NCBI RefSeq assembly: GCF_003573695.1
Contig: NC_039362.1
Location: 18,124,063 to 18,188,062 of the forward strand
DNA: 64,000 nt
Source: Papaver somniferum
Lineage: Eukaryota > Streptophyta > Magnoliopsida > Ranunculales > Papaveraceae
Reading direction: 5' to 3'
The notes beneath the pieces are model-generated. The model saw only the letters and a list, made by a program, of their open reading frames with translations, was not told the origin of the DNA and made no database searches. The translations under genes and the position numbers were made by a program. Position 1 is the first letter of the stretch. Every line of letters starts with the position of its first letter. Of this stretch, positions 10,271 to 22,123 are shown in pieces.

Positions 10271-11286
10271 GCTATAGGTGAGCTAACTGGGCTGACTTAA
10301 TTGAATTTCCATGGCATAAGCCATTTGCATTGGCTTGAGTGATGCTGCATAATGATTGTGCATCACTGCCATACTTCCAGCCATATCTTCTGTTGTACAA
10401 TGATTGTGCATCATTGCCACATTGCCAGAAATCATAGTTTTTGCCTGCACTTCCCAACTACATCTGCTCACTGCAACAATCCCATCCTTTAGCAACAACT
10501 GCTGCAGTTCAATGCCATCTTAGATCCATTGCAATATCAAAACCATCATCTCACAAACACCAACTGCAGCTCTCTCTTGTAGTTCTTCAAGCTCTCTCAT
10601 TTTATGCATTCCACAATCACCTCTTCACTGCTACTCTGTGAGGCATTCCACTACTGCATTGCCACCAGCAACAACATTAGCTCTTCCACTTCCCTGTATA
10701 CAACCAATACAGACCCCATCCTGCGCTTCAGTTCATACACCAAGAACTAACTCTGCACACATCAACCACCAAGTCAACTCTACTGCACTCTCCAGCTGTT
10801 CATCCATGTCCTAAACATTCATCTAAACACCCCATAAATTCAGGTTACGACAACCACCAACACTGCCTTCCCATTCTCATCCATCCATTGCTTACTAACA
10901 CAAGTCTCAGTTGCAACTTGTTTCTAACATCACCTGATCCATCTTCATTGTAGCCTGAATCCAACACACACACAGCTGTTCATTTACATTCATTCACCAC
11001 ATTTGCTGCTTCAGACAGCTTATTCCAAAACCTTGTTCAGCTACATCTTCAATGAATCCAACCACAACCCTGTAAACCCATTTAGCTCATTCCTGCAGCT
11101 TCATTCCTCCTTGCAATCAACAACAACTCAGCCTTCTTTCCTTCTTTTCATCACCAGTTCCATTACTTGCAGCAGCAACTCCCAAGTCATCCACCAACAA
11201 ACCCCATCTCTGAATTATATCCAACCTAATTTCCGTCATGTGTTCTTCTATTATGCTCTACCGCAAAACCCATCTGCATCTGCTAC
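10271..11286. other. C/A-rich non-coding spacer
   Basis: The plus strand is rich in CA, CTGC and CCA words and contains no ORF with a recognisable domain. It holds two copies of ATGATTGTGCATCA(C/T)TGCCA (10352 and 10400). A related hairpin motif (TGCATAATCATTGTGCAT) occurs at 38477. It may be the untranslated leader of an unidentified retroelement. Confidence 0.4.
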
Positions 11287-12177
11287 TGTCACGTCCGTCA
11301 AAAATTCGAGATTCTAATGAGCCGGATTTGATCCAATGGATCACTTCCAACCCAACTAGCAAGACCAGATCCTTGGAGCATGACTATGGAACATGCTTTT
11401 TAAAAAAAAAAAGGATACTTAATAAAAGAAAGTACTACTACAAAATAAATAAAGACGATATTATTAAATGTCTTTCCAAATTAAATTCCAAATAAGAGGT
11501 TCCCAAATAACAATCACTAACGATGTTCCAAAATTCATAAAGTAAGAACAATAATTTGAAACAAAACTATTAAACTAAAAATGTCTCTTATTAAAATACT
11601 TGAAAACTCCAAAATAATAAAAATGATAATCAATAAAATACCCATTATCCCTGTGATATCATATATTAGTGTCTTGCGAGAATACTAACATCTGAGTACT
11701 ATGCCGTAAGCTTCCAAGTCCGCTTACTGCGCTAACTGCTCCTCAAACTCTGTGGGGAGAGGAAAAGGAATTTGGGGTGAGCAAACCACAGCTCAGTAGG
11801 AATTTCAAAAATAATATAGTGCAGCGAAAATTAAACCATGCAGCGGATAAAATAATAAAATCCATACCAGCCAAAATCACATAACCAACCTATAATTGTA
11901 GGTTCCTAATCTAGTGTCAGAGTTATTCCGGTAAACAAACCATATTGTTCCCCGAACAGTCTTCTCAGGGTTTCCATCAGTGATGGGATGCCATAAAGGC
12001 CTGACATTTCAGCAGCAGCAGAGAAATATGTATATCCAAAATTCATTTCTTACCAGTACAGTCAATTCCGTTCGAAACTCAAACACACCCATAATCCGAT
12101 AAAATCAATCAGTGCATTTATATATAATATTTAATATGGTAGTAACCGACAAAATTGCCCAAAAGAGAAATAATCTG
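11287..12177 (+). repeat. Chromovirus-like LTR start, interrupted by E2
   Basis: The block opens with TGTCACGTCCGTCAAAAATT, and further in has TGGGGAGAGGAAAAGGAATT and GTGAGCAAACCACAGCTCAG. These words resemble Tekay/Del-type LTRs of plants. E2 has jumped into it (duplication TACAC at 12178 and 21122). The end beyond E2 was not recognised. Confidence in the family is low. Confidence 0.35.
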
Positions 12178-12182
12178 TACAC
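12178..12182. repeat. Left target-site duplication of E2 (TACAC)
   Basis: TACAC directly precedes the LTR start TGTAGTTGTAGG and is repeated right after the other LTR at 21122-21126, as expected for a 5-bp integrase duplication. Confidence 0.9.
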
Positions 12183-12647
12183 TGTAGTTGTAGGAAATCC
12201 TATACTACACCCTTCATATGATTTCATTATTGATCAACTCATTTTAGGTTTATATTCTTAATTTTATTGATTAATCTTTGGATTTTCTTACAAGAAAAGG
12301 TACAGAACTCAAGAATGATTTCTTCTCTCAACTTTCTCTCTCCTATTTACTTGTTTCTTTCTCCAAAACCCCCCTCTCTCTACAATTCGAACGACTATTT
12401 ATAAGGAAATACATAGTGGATGACAGCTAATCTGTCCCTTATTTTCGGGTATGGTTTGCGACATTCTCGCAACCTTACAGACATTAGTTTCGCAAACTCT
12501 CTAATTTTTGCAGGATTATCATACCTTTCTCGTGATCTTAGCTGACGTCATTTATTTTATTATTTCTGAAATTGTTTTGCGACGCTGTTGTACTGTGTCA
12601 CTGATAATTTCGCTGAAACATTGTCATTGCGAGATTCTGATCCTACG
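12183..12647 (-). repeat. 3' LTR of E2
   Basis: It starts TGTAGTTGTAGGAAATCC on the plus strand and ends GATTCTGATCCTACG. The last base is G where the other LTR has A, so the terminal CA is mutated. A minus-strand TATAAATAG box lies at 12395-12403. Confidence 0.92.
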
Positions 12648-12848
12648 TCTTGCCTCTTCTCATATATTCTCTGCAAAGTAGAGAATGATGTGAGAAATGC
12701 CGCAGTTGTTCATCTTTTCATATTCTACATTTATCACACGTACTCTCTCTTCCATTTGTTTCTTGACACGTCTTCTGTAACCGTTGCTTTTCAACCGCTC
12801 ACATCTTTTCGTCTTAATGGTGTTTATTTCTTCGAGTAAAAAATCTCC

Positions 12849-12856
12849 TTTATATA
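12849..12856 (+). promoter_or_regulatory. Possible TATA box of the E2 antisense ORF
   Basis: TTTATATA lies about 165 bases upstream of the ATG at 13018, just inside the 3' LTR, followed by a C/T-rich stretch usual for plant 5' UTRs. Confidence 0.4.
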
Positions 12857-13017
12857 CTCTTCTTCCCCCCTTTTCCCACTTTTCTTTTTACTTTCTCTTC
12901 TATTTTTATTCTCTCATCTCTGCAACTCTGTTATTCTTCTGCAAATTCTGCTGCTGTAATTTTTTTCTTCCTTCAATCCTTTTACTTTATATACATTCCC
13001 ATACTCTATATTCAAAC

Positions 13018-15729
13018 ATGGCTCCAAGTGGTCATACATATGAGAAGAATTTACAAGATGTCCAAAAAGATCTTGGTGATAAAGGTTTCACACTCTCCAC
13101 CATTCCTGGTGAGAATGCCAAATCAATTCTTTCTGTCAAACTTTTCTATGATCAATATTGTGATGATCAATCAATCATAATTTCGCTAGGTCAGATTCTC
13201 GCAGGTCTCCCTATTCCTCTTTATAACCCAGATCTTCCTTTATTTTATGAAATTCTCGCTCATTCGGGATTTTCGCGAGCCATCTTCCAATTGAGTGGGG
13301 ACTGCATCCGTCTGATGCTAGAGTTCGCTAATCGTGATGCTGGTAGAGGATCTCTGTACTCCAAAGAACTTAGGGATCCTAAATTCGCAAACCTAGAGAT
13401 AGTTTCTGAGAAGTATACAGTAGTGAATTTCTTTGAGAACTATGAACTTATCTCCATGAAGAAAGAGAATACTCGCCGGGGTATTCGCTTAAAAAGGAAA
13501 GATAACATTGATGAAGCCAAAATTCTCATGCAATATATTGATTGGCATTCTGGTAAAAACACAACTCCTCGCCAATCCAAAGATGATAAATGGTGTGTTT
13601 TTCCTTTAATGCTAAAAGGACCCTACATTGTCGGGTCAAATATTCTTCCTGCGAATATCGTTGCTTATCAACCTTGGGTTTTCTCTTGGACCGAGAAGGA
13701 GAAAGAGGTATGTTTCTCCCATTTAACTCATTTTATATTTCTTTATTGATTTTTATTATTCTGCTCGCTAACTCTTGCGACATTCCGCATATCCAAAAAC
13801 TGAAAGATAGTTATAACAGGACTGGGAAATCTAGTACTCTGTTAGCTCTTCGCTCATACACAGATGAGGTAAGAAATTTTATCTTATGATTTTAAATAGT
13901 ACTGTTACTTCCATGCTTCCATTTCTTATTTCTATCTGTGTGTGTAGATTATTGCTGAAGTAGAAGAATCTGGTGATGTTGCGAAGATTGGTGATAAAGG
14001 TAAAGGTGCTCTTCGTAGGGAAAAATCAACTTGTCCCCCTCTAAAGAAAAGGAAAGTTCGTTCTTCTTCTCCTTCAAATATTCCTCCTCATGAAAATTCT
14101 GAAAGTGATAAGGGTGATGAGGACAACGATGATCTTGCTGCAAGTGAAGATTCTCCACCTGAATCTTCTATGGCTAAGTTATCTGGCCTCTTTTCTGATT
14201 CTCTACAAAGAATGGGAGATATCCAATTCGCAGATACCTGCAAATCTCTCGCTACCCTTTGCGATGTTCCTTTACTGGATGGTGATAACTCTCTTCGTGG
14301 AGTTTCCAGATCAGTGACTCCCGATTTTTTGCATTCTCTCAATAGTCTGGTATATTTTTATCCTTTTACTTCTTCATTGTTATAATTCAAAATTTCTTTC
14401 TATATTTATATTTTTTATATTTTTTCGCAGGCTGGAAAAGCTTCTTTTGCTGTTGCCTCAGATCTAGAGAGAAGACGTGAAAATCTTGAAAAGAAGAATC
14501 TTCAATTTCGCAAAAAGAATGAAGAATTGGAAGCTGAAGTTAAAGGTCTTCGCAAGAAAATAGACAATTAGAAATTGATTCTTCCTCGTATAAGAACAAA
14601 ATCTCTAGTCTTCAGCAAGCTAATAATCAGCTTTACGGTATGTTACTTTTCTCTTTTCTCTTTATTCATTCATGCTGTTGTTTTATCTTATTTAAATGAT
14701 CCTTTTTGCATACATTTATGGTCTTTCTGATGAAGCTACCCTTCTTCGTTCATTTCCTAATGCCTTGGATAATGATATCCTTCTTGAGCGTCTTAACAAT
14801 TCCTTAAATAGCTTCTCAAATGATAGAATTTCTTCTCTTTCTCTAAATGAGCTTAGATCTAAATTTCGCCTCTTAGAAATTGATCATAGGTCTAGTTTAG
14901 GCTTAGCTAACCGATTTAAGCGTATCCTTCTTGATTCTAAAGAGAAAACCAATGAGTTAAGAACCAAAATTAGTGGTCTCATAGATGATAAGGATCGCAT
15001 CTCTGATCAAGGTACCAGGGCTCTGGCGAGGTTCCAAGAGTCTCTTCTTGAAGTTCAACTTGAACGAGATGAAGATAACCGCAAGAATATCGAACTCTGC
15101 GAAAGGGAAACTCAAATTCGTTCTCGTCTTCTTATAAGTAGTGAGGATGAATTTGTTTGGGCTGCGAAAATCTTAGATGATGCTAGAAAAGATTCAGGTT
15201 TAAATGTTAGTCTCCAAGTTGAGCATACAGCCTTGATTAGAGATATGATTTCTGACAGAGAAGGTTACTAACTGCTCTTCTTTACTAATCTTTTGCTTCT
15301 TATGAATTCTCATCAAGTTAATAATTGATAGTCTTTTGCTCGAAGATTCTGAAAATAGATATCGTGAAAAGATTGAGGAACTCGAAGCTGAAAAGGAGGA
15401 ACTCGCAAAGAATCTTTCTTCTCGCAACGACAAGTATTCTAGATTAAAGAATCAAATCAAGATCACTGCTACGAATTTTAAGAATGATGCTAGACATTTT
15501 CGCAATCAAACTATCCAAATGGTTTGTGACGATCATAATATCCCACATTCTGATTATCCTTGTCTTTTGGAAAAAATTCCACAAAATACTCTCAGTTTGA
15601 TTATCTCTGATAGCGAAGCTGAGATGAAGAATCTGATAGTGATGGAAGTTCTGATGGTGATGAAGATTCTGACGCAGACGAAGAAGGGAACAAATCTGAT
15701 GAAGATAATGAAGGATTAACCAAGAAGTA
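13018..15729 (+). pseudogene. E2 antisense ORF: nuclear, coiled-coil, acidic-tailed protein (Transposase_28-like family)
   Basis: The ATG at 13018 opens a 230-codon exon to 13707 (MAPSGHTYEKNLQDVQ...), whose middle part (QILAGLPIPLYNPDLPLFYE) resembles the 'putative gypsy type transposon' family known from antisense ORFs of plant Tat elements. Donor sites are seen at 13708 (GTATGT), 13869 (GTAAGA) and 14350 (GTATAT); acceptors at 13947 and 14430. Exon 13948-14349 has a classical nuclear signal, PPLKKRKV. Exons from 14431 to 15270 and 15340 to 15729 are long charged coiled coils, and the last 40 residues are acidic. Two single-base frameshifts (about 14557 and 15622) break it. It has its own TATA and is convergent with gag-pro. 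Function is unknown. Confidence 0.7.
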
Positions 15730-16123
15730 GTCTTTATTTCTTTCTTTGATTCTTTGTAATACTTGTACATTTATTTCTTATTTCCGTATATTTGTGTTTC
15801 TTTCATTTTGACCTGAATTCATTAAAATAATTCTTCCTTGCAACACAGTTAATTAATATAAACATTAATTTTTGAATCTTTGTGTAAATCTATCATATGG
15901 AAACAAATAACATTCTCTAATTTCATTCATTCCCATACTTGCCTCTATTATTTGAATCCAAATGAGAGATTTCATAAAAAATTTGTTATTTTATGCCTCA
16001 ATTTTGCAGTTAACTATGTATGACTTCGCAATCTTATGCGAAATAAATTTTGATTCTTTTCAAAATCTCATTCCTGTGTGGTCTTACTTTGCCTTCCTAA
16101 TTAAAGGTCTTATTATGCCACCT

Positions 16124-16437
16124 CTTGTCATTGCGACAAAATTGCAGGACGTCCTTGCACTTTCATGCAAAAACCCATTGATCTTGCCTTAAATTTTTCT
16201 TTTGTATTATGGCCTCTTCAGGAATGTTGCGACAATATGACAGGCCTAAATATTCTTACGAAAATGAAGCCCCATGACATTGTCGTCGCGCGACGAAATC
16301 GCAGTACGTCTTCGCACTTTCACGCGAAAACCCATTGATCTCGTCTTATCCTTTTCTTTTGTATTGTTGTCTCTTCAGGATTGTTGCACAAATATGACAA
16401 GCCTTAATATCCTTGCGAATAAAAAGTCTCATGACAT
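16124..16437. repeat. 157-bp tandem duplication inside E2
   Basis: Two diverged copies (16124-16280, 16281-16437) share AAACCCATTGATCT, TTTTCTTTTGTATT and CTCTTCAGGA in the same order. Tandem repeats near the 3' end are a known trait of Retand/Tat elements. Confidence 0.75.
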
Positions 16438-16459
16438 TTGCGTCTTAAGACACTTATCA

Positions 16460-16930
16460 TCTCCCTAATGGAGGGTGCCGCCCTTATCTCCCCCCTGGTT
16501 TCCCCTTCAAGGAGGCGTACTTATACCATACAAGGTTAGATCCTCCCATCCAGTCTTAACAACAACCAGTTGTTTTCGCAACCTCTTATCTCTTTTACCT
16601 ATAGGTCTTATGGTTATGAGACTACACCCTAAGTGGGTTTTTCTTCAGGCCGAGTGCAGTATAAGCCAGGACTTGTCAAGAATGGAAAGGTACGCTTCAA
16701 ACGTCCCTGGCACTCTTGACTCAACCGTGTACCTCGGCGCCTTGATCAGATATGCACTTTTTGGAGAGTCCTTATTACCTTAGTCGCCCAATCCAAGTCA
16801 TATGCTTAAGCTGAGAATCCAAGGTGTCTCTCCCGGATGGGCTTCATTGACCCCAAATCTCCATGACTCAGGTTCCGGGGGCGGTGTAGCCTTTCCCTGA
16901 GCCATGCAACAGGTACCCCCTTATATGACG
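16460..16930. other. GC-rich block of unknown role in E2
   Basis: Clearly richer in C and G than the rest of E2, with no convincing protein on either strand. A plus-strand frame is open over 102 codons (16475-16783) but shows no domain. It may be a cis signal or a remnant of a lost coding region. Confidence 0.4.
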
Positions 16931-17283
16931 TACTTTAGGTCTTACATTTGACTCTTGTGAAATTTTATTCGCGAACTAGGGTGTACGACATAAAGGTTCT
17001 CCTCTTTCTCTTTTGTCATTTTTCTCTGATTATTTTCTGTAAAATTCATTATCTCTGCGAGAGTCTCGCAAATCATCATATTGTATCTGAATTTTGCAAT
17101 CTCAATTTTGTTGTTCAATCAGATGTATTTTTGAGAATTTTACTTATTGAGAGAGTATCGCAACAACTTAATCATTCATACATTTCTTGTTTTTATTACC
17201 TTTGCCATCCTCTGCTTCCTTATTATTTTCTGCTACTGCTTCCTTGGTAGTGGTATGTTCATCATTTTTATTCTGAGCTAGCA

Positions 17284-17830
17284 TTAATTTCGCAACATCT
17301 CTTCTCCTTTCCTTTCGATTGTATCCACCATCAACCTCTCACTTCTTTGTACATCTTTGGTTTTGTATCGCCAGTTTTCCTTCTTGTTTGCTCTTCCTTC
17401 GCAAGATTTTATCTCAGTTTCGTAACACCTCTTTCCTTCGACCCAATCTCCCTTTATGATTCCTACACCATTGGGGTGAGGGAATTTGATGCACTGGTGG
17501 AAAGTTGAAGATACACCTAGAATCCCATGTAGCCAAGGTCGACCAATTAACGCATTGTAGGGTGATTCTACATCAACGACACAAAATAAGATTTCAGAAG
17601 ATATTCCCTTCAATGGAATTCTCATAGTAACCTCCTCTTTAGGCTTGTTAGTAGTACCATTAAAACCATATATCTTGTATGTTGATGGTATAAGATCATC
17701 ATCTCTTCCACCCATGGTTTTATAAGTATGATAAAATAAGATGTTCACAGAGCTTCCAGTATCGACTAGAATTTTATTGATTGCCCATGAATCTTCAGCT
17801 TCATCATCCTCATCTTCTTTCGTTTTGGAT
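17284..17830 (-). pseudogene. E2 aspartic protease
   Basis: The minus strand reads ILVDTGSSVNILF near 17760 (catalytic DTGS) and ALIGRPWLHGILGVSSTFHQ near 17540, the two hallmarks of plant gypsy proteases. It follows gag with a frameshift near 17800 and ends at 17284 after a charged tail. It would process the gag precursor. In a complete element RT would follow; here the next 1.5 kb has no pol. Both protease landmarks are intact. The DTGS part is in the frame continuing to 17284; the break with gag may be a decay mutation or a natural frameshift. Confidence 0.8.
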
Positions 17831-20438
17831 TAATTTCTAATTTTATTACCAATTGATTGTCATGCACCTCTTCTCCTTCGGGAATTTCTTCTGCGGTAAA
17901 AGAAATGATCTGTTTCTGCCATTCCTCTAGTGGCGAGATTTTCACAATATCCATAATTTCTCTTCCATCATTATCTCTTGCGAACACTCTACTCAAAACA
18001 TTATCATGAAAATCTTCAATTGTCTTATATGAATGTACGATAGAGTGACATAATAGATTTTTTGCTTTTGCACCAACTTCTATGAAGAATGTTTCTTTCT
18101 TTTTCATCGTATTCACTTTGTGATGTTCTGGCGGTGGTGGCAGTGGTTGAGATTGCGGATGCCCTACCAGAAAGTCGTTTGGTTTTCCTTGATCTATCAT
18201 TCTCAAAATAATTCTTTTTACATTTCTGCAATCATTTGTGGTATGTCCATGAAAATGATGATAAGAACAAAATTCATGACTTCTGTGGTTTGGAGGTGGT
18301 TCCGTTCCCATGTTCCATGGTGTTGGTATATTCTCCATCAAGATTATAGATTCCCATATCTTCTCCACACTTGCATTTAGAGGTGGCATCTTGATTTCTT
18401 CTCATATTACCTTGTGACTTCCTTGTCCTTTATTATAGTTTTGTCTTTGACCTCCATAAGTTTCTTGCGGTTGATCGAGTCTTTGAATCTTGTTATTTCC
18501 TCCACGATTGTAGAAATTTCTTTCTCTTTCATACTCTTCTTGATCTCGGCTCCCCATAGCTACCAGTTTCTGTTGATTGTTACTTGTCACCTTCTCTTGT
18601 TGTACTTGCGAAGTATTCTCCACTGTGTTTATTAGCTTGGGTAATAAGCTTGCATTCGCTGTTTGTGAGCTGGTGTTCGCAACTGGATATGATTCCATTT
18701 CATTTTACCTTTCCTCTAGAGAAATGTATTCTTCTTGAAGTTCTCGCAATTCAGTCATTGTGATCGTATTTTTGACTCTGAAAATTTGGACATACGATAG
18801 GTTTGTTGCAAACATAGCATTGATAAATGATAATATGAGATATCTCTCATCTACACGGCCAGCCATTTCTCTACACATAGTTCTCCATCTTTTAGTCAGG
18901 TGTTTCAAACTTTCGCCAATCCTTTGTTTTAATCCAAAAACATCTTCTATACCAGGTCGTGAGGAATTATTACTTATATATGCTCCCAAGAATGTAGTCT
19001 GCAAATGATTGAAGGAGGTTATTGTGTTCTTTGGCAAACCTTCAAACCATTTTAAAGCTTCTCTTGTTAAGCTGGATGCGAAATATTTGCACAATACAGC
19101 ATCATGATTTTCCCATTATAACATGCACCTCACATAGGATTTAATGTGCTGAATTGCACAAGTTGTTCCATCAAAAATGCTGGTTAATGCGGGAAAATTG
19201 CATTTCAGTGGTATTCCTCCTAATTGTACTTCCCTTGTAAATGGATTTTTCGCAGCTTCTTCTATTGCTTCATCCAATTGTCTTCTACCTACTTCTCCTC
19301 TATTATTTAGCATTCCTCTCATTTCTTCTAATTCTTTCAAGATTTGTTTATTTACACCTGAATCTTGATCCATTGGTCTCTTTAGTTTTGCCTCTCTTCT
19401 TCTGTGTTCATGTCTATCTTCTCTCTCGAAATTTTGCATTTCTTCTTCATTATCCTCATCTCGTCTTCTTCTGCGATTCAATTCCTCATCTCTATCTTGA
19501 ATTCGCACATGATGATGCCTTTCATTTTCCCCTCCATGATTTTGTTCATTTCTTATCAATTCAATTCGCTGTCTTTCAGCCATTCTCTTTACTCTATCAT
19601 ACTCGTCATTGAGATTACCATTATTCCGGTTTTTGTACGCCTTTTTTCTCGATTGTCATGATTGTTCTAGCGAATTGTCTCCTGAAGCTCTTGTTCTTCC
19701 ATTTCCGCTCTCAATCTTTCACGTTCGCAGATTAAACGTGCTTGTTCAGCATAATGTCTTTCAATTTCTTCTTCAATTGTCTGTTGATTTCTTTGGGTTT
19801 CTCTCACATGTAAAATTCTTCTTCCTTCCTCTTGATTTCCTTCGCCATCTTGGTTATTTTGTCCCTGATTTTGTCCGTTCTCTTGATTTCCTCCAATTTT
19901 CCCATCATCAAAAGTTTCATTTTGTGGAACGTAACGATCATCAGTTCTTTCTCTATTTTCGTGATATTCTTCATTAGGGTTTGATATTTCTTCTTGAATA
20001 TTGTTTCTAGCATTGATTGTGGGTGAATTTCGCCTCATTTCTCTTCTAGTCGATCTTGAATATGATTTTGTAATACTTCTCGATCTTCTATTCTGTAGTC
20101 TTATATTCTCCATCCTTAATTCTTGATTTTTTCCTTGTTAAGTTTGCACGTTCTTCTGCCTCAGCTCTTCTTTCTTCATGTATTCTTCGTCTCAACGTTT
20201 CTAACGCTCCAATTTCCTCATCTCCATGAATTATTCCTTCATCTGCCTCTTGATTTCTCTCTTCCTGTCTATAATTTCTGTTTTGTTGCTCTTCTTCTAT
20301 TTCTTCTGCCGAATTTGATCGCCATGTGTGTATGCTCACCCTGTCATAATCTGTATTCCTCTCTTGAACTAGTGTTTGTTGAATTGGCAGTTGAATTTGA
20401 TTTTCTCTATTATTTCTCATTCTAGTAGATTCTCCCAT
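17766..20438 (-). pseudogene. E2 gag (long, charge-rich, frameshifted)
   Basis: The first ATG is at 20438, about 215 bases inside the LTR. The N-terminal third (20438-19667) is extremely rich in E, R, N and Q and probably forms coiled coils; it occupies two frames with a break near 20100. The gag core follows (19200-18705: GIPLKCNFPALTSIFDGTT, LTREALKWFEGLPKNTITSF, GESLKHLTKRWRTM). A zinc knuckle-like motif, CSYHHFHGHTTNDC, lies near 18290. Stops separate the segments at about 19660, 19100, 18700 and 18395. Gag forms the particle. Long charged N-termini are typical of Tat/Ogre gags. The protease comes next. Confidence 0.8.
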
Positions 20439-20655
20439 TTCACTTCTTTCTCTTCCAGCAATTCTTTTGCTTCTTCTAATAGTAGTCGGTTGTTAGGATG
20501 TATTTCTTCTTCTATCCATTTCTTCAATGTTAACAGTATTGCAAGAAATTATGAAAAATTCTTAATCAATCACTTTAAATTTTCACAAATCTCAATATCA
20601 ATCTTTAGCTTTTTCTAGAATAATCTTCAACACCTCCCTGTTTCTAGCGCCATTA
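20439..20655 (-). other. E2 leader with primer-binding site
   Basis: Next to the 5' LTR the minus strand reads TAATGGCGCTAGAAACAGGG; TGGCGCTAGAAAC, two bases after the LTR, is the primer-binding site (20635-20653), of the type used by Ogre/Tat relatives. The remaining leader has no ORF. Confidence 0.75.
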
Positions 20656-21121
20656 TGTAGTTGTAGGAAATCCTACACTACACCCTTCATATGATTTCAT
20701 TATTGATCAACTCATTTTAGGTTTATATTCTTAATTTTATTGATTAATCTTTGGATGTTCTTACAAGAAAAGGTAAAGAACTCAAGAATGATCTCGGCTC
20801 TCAACTTTCTCTCTCCAATTTACTTGTTTCTTTCTCCAAAAGTCCCCCTCTCTCTACAATTCGAACGACTATTTATAAGGAAATACATAGTGGATGACAG
20901 CTAATCTGTCCCTTATTTTTGGGTATGGTTTGCGACATTCTCGCAACCTTACAGACATTAATTTTGCAAACTCTCTAATTTTCGCAGGATTATCATACCT
21001 TTCTCGTGATCTTAGCTGACGTCATTTATTTTATTATTTCTGAAATTGTTCTGCGACGCTGTTGTACTGTGTCACTGATAATTTCGCTGAAACATTGTCA
21101 TTGCGAAATTCTGATCCTACA
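20656..21121 (-). repeat. 5' LTR of E2
   Basis: 466 bp, TGTAGTTGTAGG...GATCCTACA, with intact TG...CA ends. The minus-strand TATAAATAG box is at 20869-20877. It drives gag-pro leftward. About 16 differences from the other LTR were counted by eye. Confidence 0.92.
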
Positions 21122-21126
21122 TACAC
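21122..21126. repeat. Right target-site duplication of E2 (TACAC)
   Basis: Same five bases as at 12178-12182, directly after the terminal CA of the LTR. Confidence 0.9.
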
Positions 21127-21533
21127 ACAAAACAATTAAGCGTAAGCACGCATTTACCACGTACTATACAGACGGGTGAATTGAAAATCATATTGTATCG
21201 AGTCACTGACTAAAAAAAATGATTTAAAGATCATTTAGTAATATCAGCCCACTCAATAGAAAATGAATAAGAAGGAAATGACGACTTTTGGTTAGCAGGG
21301 GAAAAAAGTGAATACAGTTCTCATTTGTTATCCATCTAGAGTGACCCGTAGCTTATTAAAATAAAATGGTGTAGCCGAAAAGGAAGTTGCAGCAAGTACT
21401 TTTACATTTGATAAGTAAAACAAAAGAAGAGAACTGTATTAACATGTCAATTAATTTCAAGGTACCAAGCCAGGGAGACAGTGAGACTTTTTTTTTGCAA
21501 AAATAGTGAAGTCAGTATTATCACATGGGAGAC
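21127..21533. other. Non-coding flank of E2
   Basis: AT-rich, no ORF. It should continue the chromovirus-like LTR broken by E2, but I could not recognise the LTR end. Confidence 0.4.
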
Positions 21534-21536
21534 TTA

Positions 21537-21955
21537 GGTCATGTTTGGTATAGTTTTCACAAACAGTTTTCTGTTTTTAAAAACAGAGAAAACAGAAAAC
21601 AGGAGAAAACGTGTTTGGTAAGGACATTTTCAGAAAATGTTTTCTATCTGTTTTCTGTTTTTAAAAACAACAAATTATTGTTTTCTGTGTTTTCTCTTTT
21701 TTTCTTTTCTTTATTTTTTTCTTCTTTTCAGAACAAAGTAAGAGATGGGGAATGACTGCAAGTGAGTCATGGCTAATATCACTATCTCTTAGACGAATCT
21801 TTACATTTGATCCGATTTAGTTGGTTTTCCTTGTTTTCAAAAACAGTTTACCAAACAATTTTTAGAAAATGAAAACAAGGAAAAAAGGGTATGTTTTTAA
21901 AACAGTGGAAAACTATTTTTAAAAACTGTTTTTCAAAACTGTACCAAATAGGCCC
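21537..21955 (+). mobile_element. Tourist-like MITE copy 1
   Basis: 419 bp bounded by TTA (21534-21536 and 21956-21958). The ends GGTCATGTTTGGTA and TACCAAATAGGCCC are imperfect terminal inverted repeats of the GGGCCTGTTTGGTA type known from Tourist/PIF-Harbinger MITEs, which duplicate a 3-bp TWA target. The inside is rich in GTTTTC and GAAAAC. No coding capacity. Confidence 0.75.
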
Positions 21956-22123
21956 TTAACTTTTTGTTTTTCTTGTTCCTTTGAAAAGGGTCACTTCTCT
22001 TGATTTGAAAAGAAATCAGTGAAGATTAACAAGATGAGTACAGTAATTAAAGTGTAGGAAACAAAAGCTAAAAGACAAAAAGTTAAATGAATAATGAAAG
22101 TGACCTTTGGAATAGTAAAAATG

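Larger units (their letters stand above)
15730..17283. other. Non-coding middle of E2 where pol would be expected
   Basis: No RT, RNase H or integrase motif occurs on either strand. The block holds a 157-bp tandem duplication (16124-16437) and a GC-rich part (16460-16930) unlike its AT-rich surroundings. Confidence 0.7.
12183..21121 (-). mobile_element. E2: complete Tat-like LTR retrotransposon without reverse transcriptase or integrase
   Basis: Two LTRs of about 465 bp in the same orientation, differing at about 16 positions by eye (3-4 percent), enclose 8 kb, and the whole is bounded by TACAC on both sides. PBS position and gag direction show transcription from right to left. The minus strand codes gag and protease (20438-17284); the plus strand codes a separate intron-bearing ORF (13018-15729). 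No RT, RNase H or integrase motif exists on either strand between 15730 and 17284, where pol should be. It is therefore non-autonomous, yet moved fairly recently. At a commonly used plant rate this divergence suggests one to two million years (inference). Confidence 0.88.

Noticed and set aside
12784..13017. N-terminal extension of the E2 antisense ORF
   Set aside because: Its composition is that of a T/C-rich 5' UTR with a TATA box inside; the ATG at 13018 fits the conserved start better.
19241..20438. Several plus-strand ORFs opposite E2 gag
   Set aside because: They are F/L/S-rich shadows of the E/R/N-rich gag on the minus strand.
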